Source: Purshia tridentata (Eukaryota > Streptophyta > Magnoliopsida > Rosales > Rosaceae). From it: a stretch of 64,000 nt of DNA. The stretch is taken from positions 60,067 to 124,066 of the forward strand of contig QANT01004768.1 in NCBI GenBank assembly GCA_003254885.1, read 5' to 3'. Shown one piece after another: positions 11,606-23,200 of this stretch; position 1 is the first letter of the stretch; each line of letters begins with the position of its first letter. The notes under the pieces were generated by a model. That model did no database searches, had not been told where the DNA came from, and was given only the letters and a program-made list of their open reading frames with translations. A program made the position numbers and the translations under genes.

Positions 11606-13551
11606 ATGGAGAACGGGAATATTCCGGAAGACGCCAATGAACGTAAGCCTTTCTTCACAATTGATACCTATAAACCCTGAAGATTACTGGGTTTTGTTCA
11701 GTTGGGATGTCTTAATTTTCACTTCTTATTGTTAATGTTTAAATTCTTGGGATATTTTCCAGATTGCCCGGGTCCTCAATCCGAGTCGGCGGGAAAATCT
11801 GATACTTGCCAATGATGCCCGAATCAACAAGTTTGTGCTACTGCTCCAAAGGGCCCTGACCCTGGTTTCCTTTCTCTCTCTTATTGCTTATTTCATACAC
11901 CTATGCTTTGCTTTTGGTCTCTTTTATCTGCAACTTATAGTTAGATTTGGGTAATTGTTCTACTGATTCTTGGGAAATTCTTGCTTTTCTGTTACTGTGA
12001 GTTGGTTAACTCTGGCCCATATAGAAGAACAAGCAAAAGTGGATGCTTTATGTGAATTTCAGGACATTGATGATTGCTGATCATGGAGTTTTTAAATTGT
12101 ATTATTTTATTTCTCCCATTTGGCCCTGGTCAAGTTGTGACATCTTAATGGTAGCATAATTTGTTCACTGAACTGTACTTGTACATTAAGTGAATTTGCT
12201 AAATAAAATTTTCTCTCTATTCGGTCCTACTCATGTTGCCGCATCTTAATGGAAGCACAATTATTTCGCTTCTTATTAGTTCCAAGATGCAGTAATAAGT
12301 CTTTCTTTCCCCCCTTCTTTTTGTGAAGCAAATGTTATATCTTAAGTGAAGCAGTTGTTCTATATAATTGAACTTAATGTTTGATCGAAGTATGAATTTT
12401 GATGGTTACAATTATCAGTAGCTGGGTTGCTAGTTTTGTTTCAAAGTTTCATTAAGTAGTTATGTCAAGGCATCAAATTAATAACCCATCTGTGTTTTTT
12501 ATTCTTTGTGCAACTGTGCAAGTTTTGGTCCCTTGCAAACAACTAGTCCTTACTAAAATTCTCTTGTATGACTCAAGAATGATGTGCTTCTATCTTCATG
12601 ATTTGTATATGTGTTTTTGCAGACTTGGTTGCAATTGCAGAAAGGATGACCATCGTAAAACATAAGATACTGGTTGTATCAGGAAAAGGTGGAGTTGGCA
12701 AGAGCACATTCTCTGCCCAGCTTTCATTTGCACTAGCAGCTATGGACTTCCAGGTGGGTCTTCTTGACATTGACATTTGTGGCCCAAGCATCCTAAAGAT
12801 GCTTGGCCTAGAAGGAGAAGAAATCCATCAGAGCCTTCTTGGGTGGTCTCCTTATCTATGTTGAGTCCAACCTTGGTGTCATGTCAATTGGGTTTATGCT
12901 TCCAAACCCTGATGATGCTGTTGTATGGAGGGGGCCACGCAAAAATGATCTGATTAAGAAATTTCTGAAGGATGTTTATTGGGGTGGACTTGACTTTTTG
13001 GTAGTTGATGCCCCTCCTGGAACCTCGGATGAGCACATTTCAATTGTTCAATACCTAGATGCTGCTGGAATAGATGGTGCAATCATAGTCACCACTCCAC
13101 AGCAAGTCTCCCTGATTGATGTTCGGAAAGAAGTAAGTTTCTGCAAGAAAGTTGGAGTTCTGGTTGGGGTTGTTGAGAATATGAGTAGCTTGTGCCAGCC
13201 TGTGATGGATTTCAAATTTTTGAAGATGACAGAGACGGTGAGCAAGAAGATGTCACAGAATGGTTTAGGGAGATTCTGAGGAAGAGAGTGCCAGAATCGT
13301 TCAATATAATAGCTTCCACTGAGGTATTTGATAGTAGTGGTGGTGGAGCTGCAAAAATGTGTAGGGAAATGGGGGTACCTTTTCTGGGGAAGGTACCAAT
13401 GGACCCCCAGCTTGGCAAGGCCGCTGAAGAAGGTAGATCTTGTTTCGTTGATCAGAAAAATGGGGTGAGTGCACCTGCACTGAAGAAAATCATAGATCAA
13501 ATGTTGGAAAATCAGGGGATATCTAGATTGGTGGTAGATGATGCTGCATAG
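11606..13551 (+). pseudogene. NBP35: cytosolic Fe-S cluster assembly factor NBP35, disrupted copy
   Basis: NBP35 is a P-loop scaffold NTPase that builds 4Fe-4S clusters in the cytosol. Exons 11606-11642, 11763-11864 and 12623-13551 follow the family from MENGNIPEDANE to the C-terminal CREMGVPFLGKVPMDPQL. The Walker A motif GKGGVGKST is intact, as are [10 protein letters not shown] and ENMS. Three lesions are visible. A TGA at 11813-11815 replaces the expected glycine in the N-terminal CX13CX2CX5C cluster motif. One extra base near 12852-12855 shifts the frame after GWSP. One missing base near 13236-13239 shifts it back before [11 protein letters not shown] further in-frame codon is missing in [10 protein letters not shown]. 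The intron 2 donor (G|GTTTCC) is weak. Introns are retained, so this is not a retrocopy. As NBP35 is essential in plants studied, a working copy probably exists elsewhere. Sequencing error could explain one lesion, less likely all three. Confidence 0.85.
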
Positions 13552-14538
13552 GCGATTTGGCTTCACCAAGTGATCTTGGTAGATAAATTTGTTTGTGTTA
13601 CTGACTTGTATGAGTATTTTTCTTGACCATAAATACTTGTAATTTTATGAGTAAAACAATTTTTTTGAACATGACTACTAGTAATTACTAATTTTAGTAT
13701 GAGTATTTTTCTTTAGCTTTGAAGTTTAAGTTACTTGGCCATGAATTGTTGTGTAATTTTTCCTTTTTTAATCATATCATATTTGTATAGGGTGATTCTC
13801 TTTGCATAAAGTCGCGCATTTGACTCTCACAGACAAGAGGTATCCTTGATTTTTGCTTTTTAAGCACCATGCGTGGGCGTGAAATATGAAATGTTCCTCA
13901 ATAATCATCGTCTATTGGCAGATTTACCATTTTGAAACATTATCCATGATAAAAAAGACAAAAAAAAGCTCTTTTTTTTTTTTTTGTCGTAACATATTCG
14001 ATCATTTTATTACATAACATATGTATAATTTATATTAAGGGATTTTGATATATTTTAAAGAATTTATAAACTCTTGCAGATTTTATAAATTTTATAAAAA
14101 AATTGAAATTCTCATAGTCTTTCTTTTTAGTTCAAAATCCACCAAAATTCACAATTTAATGAAATACTTTAAACCAATAAAAAATTAAATACACGGTACC
14201 TAAATTTCTAGAAAACTTTTAAGATTTTAAATTAAATACACTTGAATTTCGATGGGATTCTCAAATTTCTGAATTGATTTTCAGATTATTATAATCCCAG
14301 AGAATCTAGCGTTAATTTTGTACCAAGATAAGGAAACACGCGTCCATATGCTACACGCCCTCCTTCAAAGTTTTCTAACTCGCACACAAACAAACACTGA
14401 CTGCAGACCGCAGTCCCATCGCTCGATCCTCGTTTTCTTTGTGGCGTTGTCCTTTCTCTCCGCTCTGCAATTATCTGCTACAGTCTACATGCCAATCCTA
14501 TTGCTACAGCCCTCAAACTCAACCAATAACAATCGGAC
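13552..14538. other. spacer between NBP35 relic and GT-1 gene
   Basis: No gene is seen. A T-run lies at 13974-13985, and AT-rich sequence extends to about 14300. From 14330 onward the sequence is less AT-rich and probably includes the promoter and 5' leader of the trihelix gene. Confidence 0.5.
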
Positions 14539-16581
14539 ATGTATCTCTCGGAAAAGGCCCGTCCGGTTGACTTGTACAAGGGGGGAGGAGGAGAAGAAGA
14601 AGAATCGGAGAGAGAGATGATGATGGAGGTGGTGGTGGCGAATGACAGCTTGCCAGCTCATGAGAACCAAAAGCAGCAGCAGCAGATGATGATGATCCTG
14701 GGGGAGAACAACAACAACAACATCAACAGCAGCGGAGGAGAGGAGCAGGAAGTGAGAGCCCCGAAGAAGCGGGCCGAGACTTGGGTCCAAGAAGAGACCC
14801 GAAGCCTCATAAACTTTCGGCGCGAGGTGGACGGCCTTTTCAACACTTCCAAGTCCAACAAGCACCTCTGGGACCAGATCTCCGCCAAGATGAGAGACAA
14901 GGGCTTCGATCGATCTCCCACCATGTGTACGGACAAGTGGAGAAACTTGCTCAAAGAGTTCAAGAAGGCCCGCCACCAACTCAAACTTTGTGGCAGTCGC
15001 TCCGCCAAAATGTCCTATTACGAGGACCTCCAGGACTTGCTCCGAGACAGGACCAAGAACACTGCTACTTCTTCACCTTCTGCTCCCACCACTGCTACCA
15101 CTGCCGCCGTCTCCGCCGCCGCACCTTCTCCCAAGCTCGACTCCTTTATACGCTTCTCCGATAAGGGTCAGACACTCGATTCTCTTTCTAATTTCATAAA
15201 TAAATGCTTACCCTTTTTTCTCAATTAATTCATTTTATTGTTTTTTGTTTTAAATTACAGGTCTTGAGGATGCAAGTATTCCATTTGGACCCATGGAAGG
15301 TATAATAGGTTCCCTTTCTTTTCTGCATTTTGATAAATGCTGAATTACCAAGTCTAGCCCTATTGGCGAAGCTTTTGAAATCAACCATATATATCTTTTG
15401 CTGCAATTTGAATGGCATGTATGTAATTCGTAAAAGCTTATTTCTTCTCTTTGTTAGTAGATACTGATCGATCAGCAGTGAACTTGGAAAGGCAGTTGGA
15501 TCATGATGGTGATCCGCTTGCTATTACTGCAGCTGATGTAGCTGCAGCCAGTGGGGTTCCTCCCTGGAACTGGAGAGAGGGCCCTGGAAATGGTGAGCTT
15601 TATTTCACAAATAGAATTGCAATGCCAAAGCTTACTTTTAAAAGATTGGTAATGCTTGTTGAAATGCTGCTTCAATTGGCAGTGGGAATGTTTCCAGACC
15701 TATATATTTGCACAGCCACCACCTTCAGTCTAATACAGCCTTCATCCAAAAATGCAATTTTCATGACCTCACTCACACTACATTACATTTGAATTGCTTA
15801 GTCTAACTATGCACAGATTTGTGATCATGCAGTTATGCTAGCATGCTGCCTTCCGATTTTAGCTGTGTTACTAATGTTGTTTTTCCTGTTCATCTCTCTC
15901 TCTTTGTCTCTGTGTTGAGGCTCGGGATCATTCATACATAGATAAACTAATAAGAGACTAAGCATGACCCTAAACTGATGCATCTTGTGAGAGTTGCAAA
16001 GTTACGATGTTTGAAGCATGTAATCTTTTAATGGCAGGAGGGGAGGGCCACTCTTCTTATTGTGGAAGGATTATAACTGTAAAGTTGGGGGAATACACCA
16101 GAAGGATTGGTATTGATGGGACTGCTGATGCAATTAAGGAGGCAATCAAGTCAGCGTTCAGAATACGAACTAAGCGGGCATTTTGGTTGGAGGATGAAGA
16201 TCTGGTTGTCCGGAGTCTCGATAGGGATATGCCTTTGGGAAATTACACTCTTCACCTTGATGAAGGTATCCTAGAATCATAAGAATACATTTTTCTTTTC
16301 CAATATTATGGAACTGCAATTTGGTTTACTGGATGTATAGTAAGTAGCGTTATATGTTTGTTTTGGCAGGAATTACCATAAAACTTTGCCTGTATGATGA
16401 CTCTGACCACATAGTTAGTACTGAAGAAATTACACTGTACACTGAGGATGATTTTCGCGATTTTCTCACACGTCGTGGCTTGATGGGTTTAAGAGAATTG
16501 AGTGGCTATAGACGCATTGATACTTTAGATGATCTTCAATCTGGTGCAATGTACCAGGGGGTGAGACTTCTGGGGGACTAA
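14539..16581 (+). CDS. GT-1: trihelix transcription factor, GT-1/GT-4 type
   Basis: A nuclear DNA-binding factor of the kind that recognises GT elements in light-regulated promoters. Five exons, 14539-15166, 15261-15299, 15458-15592, 16038-16265 and 16370-16581, give 413 residues, close to the usual length. The start [14 protein letters not shown] matches the family N-terminus. It is followed by a Q/N-rich segment and the trihelix domain (about residues 74-160): [18 protein letters not shown], a TSKSNKHLW segment, then [22 protein letters not shown]. The C-terminal half has the family-specific [15 protein letters not shown] and [21 protein letters not shown] blocks, then [20 protein letters not shown]. 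Exon 3 begins at a TAGTAG acceptor pair (15455-15460), allowing isoforms differing by one valine. Polyadenylation is probably within 16700-16800. The GT-1 versus GT-4 orthology is not resolved. Confidence 0.92.
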
Positions 16582-17230
16582 GGAATTTTGTATTTAGCTT
16601 TAACCCAACTTTATGAGTTGGAATTTTCTTTTTCTTTTTGTCCAACTAGTCATAGACCACATTATGGTATGGATGGCCATGCACTAAATTTGTTGATTCA
16701 TGTTGTAAATAGCAAGTGCCAGCCATCTGAATTAACATTGTAAAGATGTATTGTCCTGTATTTGTACATTCTAACTTTCTAAGCTATGTATGAATGTTAT
16801 GGCCTCTGATTTCTCATCCAAAATTTCAAAAGCTATGAATAATTACAAGTTACAAGCCAAGGCAGTAATAGTTCTTCAATTTTGTGCCAGTGCTTCCTTC
16901 ACGTTATGAAAAATCGCTTAATATGCTCTGTTTCGGATGGATCTCTCAGGAAACGAAATATTTCTACGTTTCTATAAGACTGTAATAGAACTGCTGAAGA
17001 ATTAGAAACAAGTCAACAATCAAATTTACTATTTTTTTCTCACTTTACTGTGACAACTTCTTACCAATTCTGCATCGTGGATCTTTGTCGAAATGAACGG
17101 CCACGAGGCCGCTTCATCAGTCAATAGGATCCAAACCCACACGATGATCTCGGCTAGTGTATGTGTGCGTGGTGGTACACACTGGTTTCCAGGCGAGGTT
17201 CGACAAATTCGCCCCAGTTTTATGTTTAAG
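16582..17230. other. 3' region of the GT-1 gene and spacer
   Basis: The 3' UTR probably extends to about 16800. The remainder holds no gene. The last 150 bases become less AT-rich upstream of a TATA box. Confidence 0.5.
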
Positions 17231-17235
17231 GGAAT

Positions 17236-17243
17236 TATAAATA
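17236..17243 (+). promoter_or_regulatory. TATA box of the orphan GAPDH-like first exon
   Basis: TATAAATA lies 82 bases upstream of the ATG at 17325. The intervening sequence is a pyrimidine/CA-rich leader, as expected for a highly expressed housekeeping gene. Confidence 0.55.
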
Positions 17244-17324
17244 GAACAATCTCCCTCGTTCACAGACCACGACAACAATCCTTTTCACTTTCACTCTCTT
17301 TGGGTTTACGACATTACATTCATC

Positions 17325-17352
17325 ATGAGCAAGATCAAGATTGGCATCAAGG
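17325..17352 (+). pseudogene. orphan first coding exon resembling cytosolic GAPDH
   Basis: The nine codons MSKIKIGIK followed by one G and GTATAT match the start of plant cytosolic GAPDH (M-x-KIKIGING), including the known phase-1 intron position right after the Ile-Asn codons. Asn is replaced by Lys here. A TATA box and leader precede it. No later GAPDH exon is recognisable between here and 24 kb: no catalytic SCTTNC segment or NDPF segment is found in any frame. A possible acceptor (TTGCAG) at about 17615-17620 is followed by only vaguely similar sequence. The best reading is a fragment left by duplication or deletion. Because it is so short, a chance match cannot be excluded. Confidence 0.5.
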
Positions 17353-19181
17353 GTATATTTTTCGATTTTATTTATTAATCATTTATTGGTTAACTCCGTG
17401 AAATAAGCGGTGCGAGCATAATGATGTTGATGTGGAGTGAGTAGAGCATCCAATTCTTTGTTACAAGTTTTGGTTAAATTGTATTCCCCCTAACGCAAAC
17501 CGATTGCACAGTATTGGCATGAGATCCAACTTGAGATTTATATACCATTTTTCTTAATTATGCCCTTAAACAGTAATCAGTTACTGTACTCTACTTAGAG
17601 GATCTGTTTGCTAATTGCAGCGGAGGTTTTGAATGGTCTTGTTGTGGGTTTAGATTTTAGAAGATGATATTGGCTGACTCAAGGTTCAAGACTTTTTAAG
17701 TCGGAACAAGGCACCATCGGAAGTTTAGGCACTCTCAAGATCGACAGTAATTAATGAATTTATTCTAATTTTAGGATCCATTAATAACTGGATTAAATAA
17801 TTTTGCATCCCAGTCTACATTTCCGTGTGAAATTTTCTCCCAATAATAGGAGAACCTTCAGCTCACTTTACATTTCATGTAAAGTGTATAATTAATTACA
17901 ATTCTATAATCTACCAAGGCACATGGACCTACCATGATTACTGTTTGTAATATTGAATTGCAATATTATCAACGACTGCGAAAGCCAATGTATCAAGACA
18001 ATGACCATTATCGAATTTTAACTTTATTTAAGCAAATAGAAAGCAAGCTTGAATTGTGAGTGCAACGCTAATAAATGTTGACTGGGAAGTGAGAACCTAA
18101 GTTCCAAAACCTAAATAGATGGATAATAAATCTCAATCACCTATTCTGAAACGGACCATACTGATTGATAAACAACATTGAAAAAGTTGGCAAATTTGGT
18201 AAAACATAACATGCCCAGCGACATATCAACAAAAGGGCTCCAACTTGTATTTATGTTCTTAAAACGCATTTATGCAGAGCAATTTACTAAAACATTAACT
18301 TCCATAATTTCCAAAGACATTAACTTTGATACTTAAAAGAAGTTTTAGATAATCTATGTCCCAAGTAAAAACAAAAATTAAAGAAATTAAACACAGAGAA
18401 CTTCAGTGTATTCATGGAACCAGTCTTGCTTTATACCACATCTTGGGACCTGCAAATTGGAATAGTTCACACTCGATTATTAAATATGTCTGCTTTCATG
18501 ATATAATTTAAATTGTGAAATGTAAGGAGTTCTTTAGATAGTGACTCCAAAAGAACAATCAAATCCACCATATTTTCCCTTAAAACTAATTTACATTGGA
18601 AGAATTCTAAATGTGTAACTGTGCTATCAAGATATATGAGAGGTGGAAAGAAATGAAAAATGAATCTCATTCATAGCTGAAGTGTATGTAGACCACAACC
18701 AAATAAATGTGTTTTACTTGGGAACCGAATTTCGAAAGTCAGCGCAAATTAATCTTCGCTTTCCAATTTCCTCTACATTAAAGTTTTATCCAGCTCTGTA
18801 GCTTTGAAATCTTAAATACTTGCCCTCTCATTCCATTTAAAATTATAGGTTGAGAAATACAAGATGCAAGACTAGTATACCTAAGGCCAAAAACAAAGGC
18901 AATGTGAAGCTTAACTACCACAACCAACCAATATGTTTCGAAAGCTAATCAATGCTATTCTTTCCAATAGTTAATTTGTTTCATCACTTATCGTGCTTGT
19001 CTCTTCAATCTAGATTGGTTTAACTACACTTGTGAATATATGAACCAAAAGAGATTCAGGCTAAATTATTCGACAATTACAATGAATTGAATTTGCAATT
19101 TGCAAAACAAACATAACATAGAAAAGGAAATGAGGCGCAGAGAGAAGAATTAGAATCCAAAAATGTGAAATGATATTACCA
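17353..19181. other. spacer and probable 3' UTR of prohibitin
   Basis: No coding region is recognised. Immediately after the prohibitin stop (reading leftward) the sequence G|GTAATA could be the donor of a 3' UTR intron. This would place the last prohibitin exon around 18400, but it is not proven. Confidence 0.45.
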
Positions 19182-20018
19182 TCAACGTGGGTTGAGAGCG
19201 TAGAGCATGTTTGCTTCCCCAGGAAGGTAAGACACGTTCGGCGACTTGGCAAGCGTGGCTGCAACCTCCCTAGAAGCCTCTATGCGCCTGAGCTCAATGA
19301 GGCCCATACCCGCCGAAGCAGTCGCATCGGAAATGAGCTTGGCAGCCTCGCTCTCGCCCTGGGCCCGAATAATAGCAGCCCGCCTCTCCTGCTCCGCCTT
19401 CGCCACCACGAACTTGGACCGCTCCGCCTCCTGCTGTGCCACCTGCTTCTGCTCCACGGCCCGCGAGAACTCCGCCCCGTACGACAGGTGCGTAATCGCC
19501 ACGTCATCCAGCACAATGTTGAAATCCCTAGCACGGAGAATCAGGCTCTCGCGCACCAAAGCCGACACGTGCGGACGCTCCGTCAGCAGCTGGTCGGCGT
19601 TGAATTGGGCAACCACGGCCTTCAGAACCTCGTTTCCAATCGAGGGGAGGACCTTCTCGTCGTACTCGAGCCCTAGGGTTTTGAAGATCTGAGGGAGGCG
19701 AGAGACCTCTGGCCTGGAGAGAACCCTAAGCGTGAGGTTCACCATCTGGAGGTCCTTGGTGCCCGAGACCGAAGAGAAGGTGTGGGGCCGGGTACGGATG
19801 TCGAAGATGTAGGGCTTCTGGAGCCATGGGATCAGGAAGTGGGTCCCCTCGCCGACGGTGTCGTCGATGACTCCGCGGAACCGGTCAAAAAGCACAGCGC
19901 GCTGACCGCCGTCGACGGTGTAGAGCGCGGAGTTGACGATGGTGGCGCCGGCGCCAAGGCCGAAGGCGGCGCGTGCGATGTTGGTGAGGAAGGACACAGC
20001 AGCTTGGTTGCTTCCCAT
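19182..20018 (-). CDS. PHB3: prohibitin, mitochondrial (PHB3/PHB4 type)
   Basis: A subunit of the ring-shaped prohibitin complex of the inner mitochondrial membrane, which supports respiratory complexes, m-AAA protease and mitochondrial morphology. It is a single open reading frame of 278 residues, the family length. The N-terminal segment [17 protein letters not shown] (about 17-33) is the membrane anchor. The SPFH core includes [27 protein letters not shown] and [10 protein letters not shown]. The C-terminal coiled coil contains [20 protein letters not shown], and the protein ends [16 protein letters not shown]. The coding region is unusually GC-rich, especially at third positions, compared with its neighbours, so overlapping open frames on the other strand are shadows. 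It appears intact. Confidence 0.96.
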   Translation of the reverse strand: MGSNQAAVSFLTNIARAAFGLGAGATIVNSALYTVDGGQRAVLFDRFRGVIDDTVGEGTHFLIPWLQKPYIFDIRTRPHTFSSVSGTKDLQMVNLTLRVLSRPEVSRLPQIFKTLGLEYDEKVLPSIGNEVLKAVVAQFNADQLLTERPHVSALVRESLILRARDFNIVLDDVAITHLSYGAEFSRAVEQKQVAQQEAERSKFVVAKAEQERRAAIIRAQGESEAAKLISDATASAGMGLIELRRIEASREVAATLAKSPNVSYLPGEANMLYALNPR

Positions 20019-20260
20019 TTTTGCGATGCTTTGAGAGATAGAAGGTGAGAGGAATGGGTTTTAAAAATGAGGACTGGGGGTGACCGTGTAGGGTTTATGT
20101 GGGTTTTCTTCTATAAAACCCTAACAACTTGGGAAAGAGGAAATTCCGAGGTGGGCGATGGGTTGTCAATCTGTCATTGGGCTTTATGTGTTTGAGTAAT
20201 GGGCCTAAGCCATTACGCCATTTATCTTTTACAAAAACAATTGGGCCTTAAGACATCAGC
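20019..20260 (-). promoter_or_regulatory. prohibitin promoter with telo box and site II motifs
   Basis: Just upstream of the prohibitin ATG lies AAACCCTAA (20116-20124), the plant telo box. Several TGGGCT/TGGGCC words follow (for example near 20178, 20198 and 20240), the site II core. This pair of elements is known from promoters of plant mitochondrial and ribosomal protein genes, which fits the product. Function is inferred. Confidence 0.55.
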
Positions 20261-21064
20261 CTCTGCATAAATTTGAGGGTCATGGTAAAGCAGACAAGTG
20301 TTGGGGAATAGAAAACAAGAGAAGTCCAGTACAGTAATTGGTTGGTTGTTGCCAATATCCTCAAGTTCGGGGCAGATCCTATTATTATCCTAAAAGGTAC
20401 CAATGTCATTACTTTGTCGATTGTACTGCATCTACATATATCTTCTGGGATTCCTTTGAATGATTGTCTTGCATGTGTGGAAATGATGAGATGAAATTGA
20501 TTTAATTTAATTTAATGCTATTTGAAAGAATACAATCAATCATGTTTGATATTTGATGCAAAGCCATTTCACATGTTGTTGGTTAACACTAGCACACTAG
20601 CACTCTGCCAAAAAACCCCTACCCTGCTATTCCTCTGTATAACTTGTGATGAGGCTACCTTTTACTTTCTTGAGCATCAATTATATATATGTTGATTTTT
20701 TGACCAATAGTTGCTACTATTTTCCTGCACTAATCAATGCAAGGTGTGTTGCCTTTCTATGCTTCTTTGACTGACTTTCACAAAGCAGTTGTATATATAT
20801 ATGCTTTATGGAAGGGTCTGCCTTGGAGCAGCTTAGCCTCGATGAGCACTATACCAGTATACCACAATTAGGCTCAATACTAGCATTCTGCTACATTTTT
20901 ACGATAGTATAACAGTATTAATTCCCTGATTAGTGGAATCTGCTATAATTATATGGACGTGGGTTTGGCCATTTGGGATGTATATTAATTTGTTGTGGTC
21001 CTTCACGTCAGTTACTCTGTTCTTTTCTGATGGGTATCACAAGAATCAGGAAAAGAGTTTGCGG

Positions 21065-21102
<38 letters not shown>

Positions 21103-23200
21103 CAATGGTTAAACTTGAAGATGTGTGGAATATACAATTGATCTGGTTCCATTGGGTATGCAATTCCATTATTTAGTTGGGCCCAACCTTTTGACATTGC
21201 TATTAAACATCATAGGTGGAAGGCACCATCCTATATAGTCCTACTGTCCCCCCCTACCCAACTTAACAATGGTGGGTCGCATTCTATCCAATATCTCAGA
21301 GTGATGGGGTTCGTAGAAATGTTCTTGCTGTTTTCCTTTTCCTTTCTATTACATCAAATTGGTGGGACATCCGTTGTCATGAAGGTATGCTGACACTGAT
21401 ATATATAGTTGGCCTTCATAGTTCAGAATATATAGTCCAATAAGCAGAACTTCTCTTGTTATATGAACTAGCTAGCTAGGAATATGAATCTTCTATCATA
21501 TGCTTAAATATCTTTTAGTATACATGGTCTGGTGGTCCGAAATTCTTCAATTGTCTCTAGTTTGTATATTTTACATGATGTAGAGCATGCATGAGTCTAT
21601 GATAGTGCCTTAGGGTCCAACCCTACCTCCAGTCACTATATATATGTTGCTGCCGATAGTGATGGACTGCTATGTTAAAATGCAGTCCGTACAGCATGCT
21701 TTACTTTCTTTCTGCATGCCCATCAGCCCATGTGAAGGTTAAGCTTCATGACTTCCATTAAAGCAAAGAAAGAGACTAGTAGTGATGGATGCAAAAAAGC
21801 AAAGAGGGCATGGGTATAGCTAGGAAGATGATATGATACAGCAAATAATGGAACGGAAATTTGACATCCCACATGCACTATTATTGTTAAAGGCTTCAAA
21901 TGAGTAACCCACCCCTATTATAGCTTTTGAATGTTGTGGTTGTACTCCAAAAGTTAATTAAAAAGCTGCCTCTCTCACGTGGCATCTTTTGCTTTTAGAG
22001 CTGTGCTGTGTGTACTGTTTCAATAAGACAGAGTAGTTGGATTTGGGGCTTTTAAAGAGCCAAGCCAACATGCATAGCTCTAGGATATATGCAATTAATC
22101 TTGGCTACCATAGTTCAGCATGCACTCTTGGAAAGAGTTAACTATATATAATATATGTACCAACAAAACAGGCTCTATAATCTCTCATTAATTAGCTTCT
22201 GGTATTAAACATCACCTCTCATGCTTTAGTATTTTGGATGTGATCTGCTGACAGTGCATATGCACATACATACTTATAAACAATATATGGCACTTTCTTC
22301 TGCAGGAGAGAAGAAAATTAGGAAAAAGACAATCAAAGTCTCTTGCATGTTATATAGGTGAACAATGTAGTGAATGTACCTATACACCATGGTTGGTTTT
22401 AAAGTCTATATAGTGCAACATTAACGTCAAAAGTCGTGGGTTGCACCGACCCAACATTAATTTATGAACTTGATAAGTTGATAAGATGAACCATCAAGGT
22501 CAGCGCATACAAGTTGGATTGAGTAAGCCACCGGCCATTCCTATATTAAGTCCCTGGAACAATTCTTTTGAAGTTCAGCTCCTGAAAATTCTTGAGATTT
22601 TGTTCCCTAGAGAGAGATAAGAACTGTTATAACCAAAGTAATTAAAGTTTTGAAGTGGGTTAATTTTCCTATTGATATAAAAGTCAATATTTTTTTCAAG
22701 TAAAATTGTTGAGACTACTAAGATGTTTCAGCAAAAAGTAAAATTCCTAGAATATATACCAGATTCTGGAGTCAAAGGCTAAACAGTAGTTTTTTCTTTG
22801 GTTGGGTAGTTGACTGGGACAAGAGTGTGGATTATGCAATTAAAGTGTCACTCTTTAGTCTTTACAGTTTACCCACGCTTTTCTAAACAGAGTAGCTAAC
22901 TAACCAAAGAATAAAGTAAGTAATAAGAAGAACAAGGTCTGAATCAAAACTTAAAGAACCATTCGGCATTTTCTTTCTCATGTAACAAAGTTCAAATCAA
23001 ATGTCAGTCCTCGATTAATTTGATTTAAAAAATGAATAAAAACTAAAAAGCTCCTCCAATTCTAAAAGCACTCTGCCCCCAGCTGATAAGCTCAGCCTCT
23101 TTATGATCACTCCAACATCTTTGAGCACGGTAATATCGTCCAAAGAATCCAACCCACTACTTGTGCTTCCTCCACTATCATTACTCCAACCAACATCAGT
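20260..23200. other. spacer without recognised gene
   Basis: I see no protein-coding gene, tRNA or recognisable microRNA precursor. The region is AT-rich with many ATATAT runs. Confidence 0.5.
21069..21097. repeat. (GA)14 microsatellite
   Basis: Perfect GA dinucleotide run of about 14 units. Open frames crossing it on either strand are repeat artefacts. Confidence 0.97.

Noticed and set aside
14485-15008. Open frames antisense to the trihelix gene
   Set aside because: They mirror the conserved GT-1 coding exon and contain polyHis/polyLeu runs from the CAG/AAC repeats. They are shadows.
17615-17720. Possible second exon of the GAPDH relic
   Set aside because: A TTGCAG acceptor is present, but the following sequence is only vaguely like the GAPDH nucleotide-binding exon and has no open conserved frame.
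19170-20048. Several plus-strand open frames across the prohibitin gene
   Set aside because: The GC-rich coding strand produces long antisense frames; only the minus-strand product matches a family.
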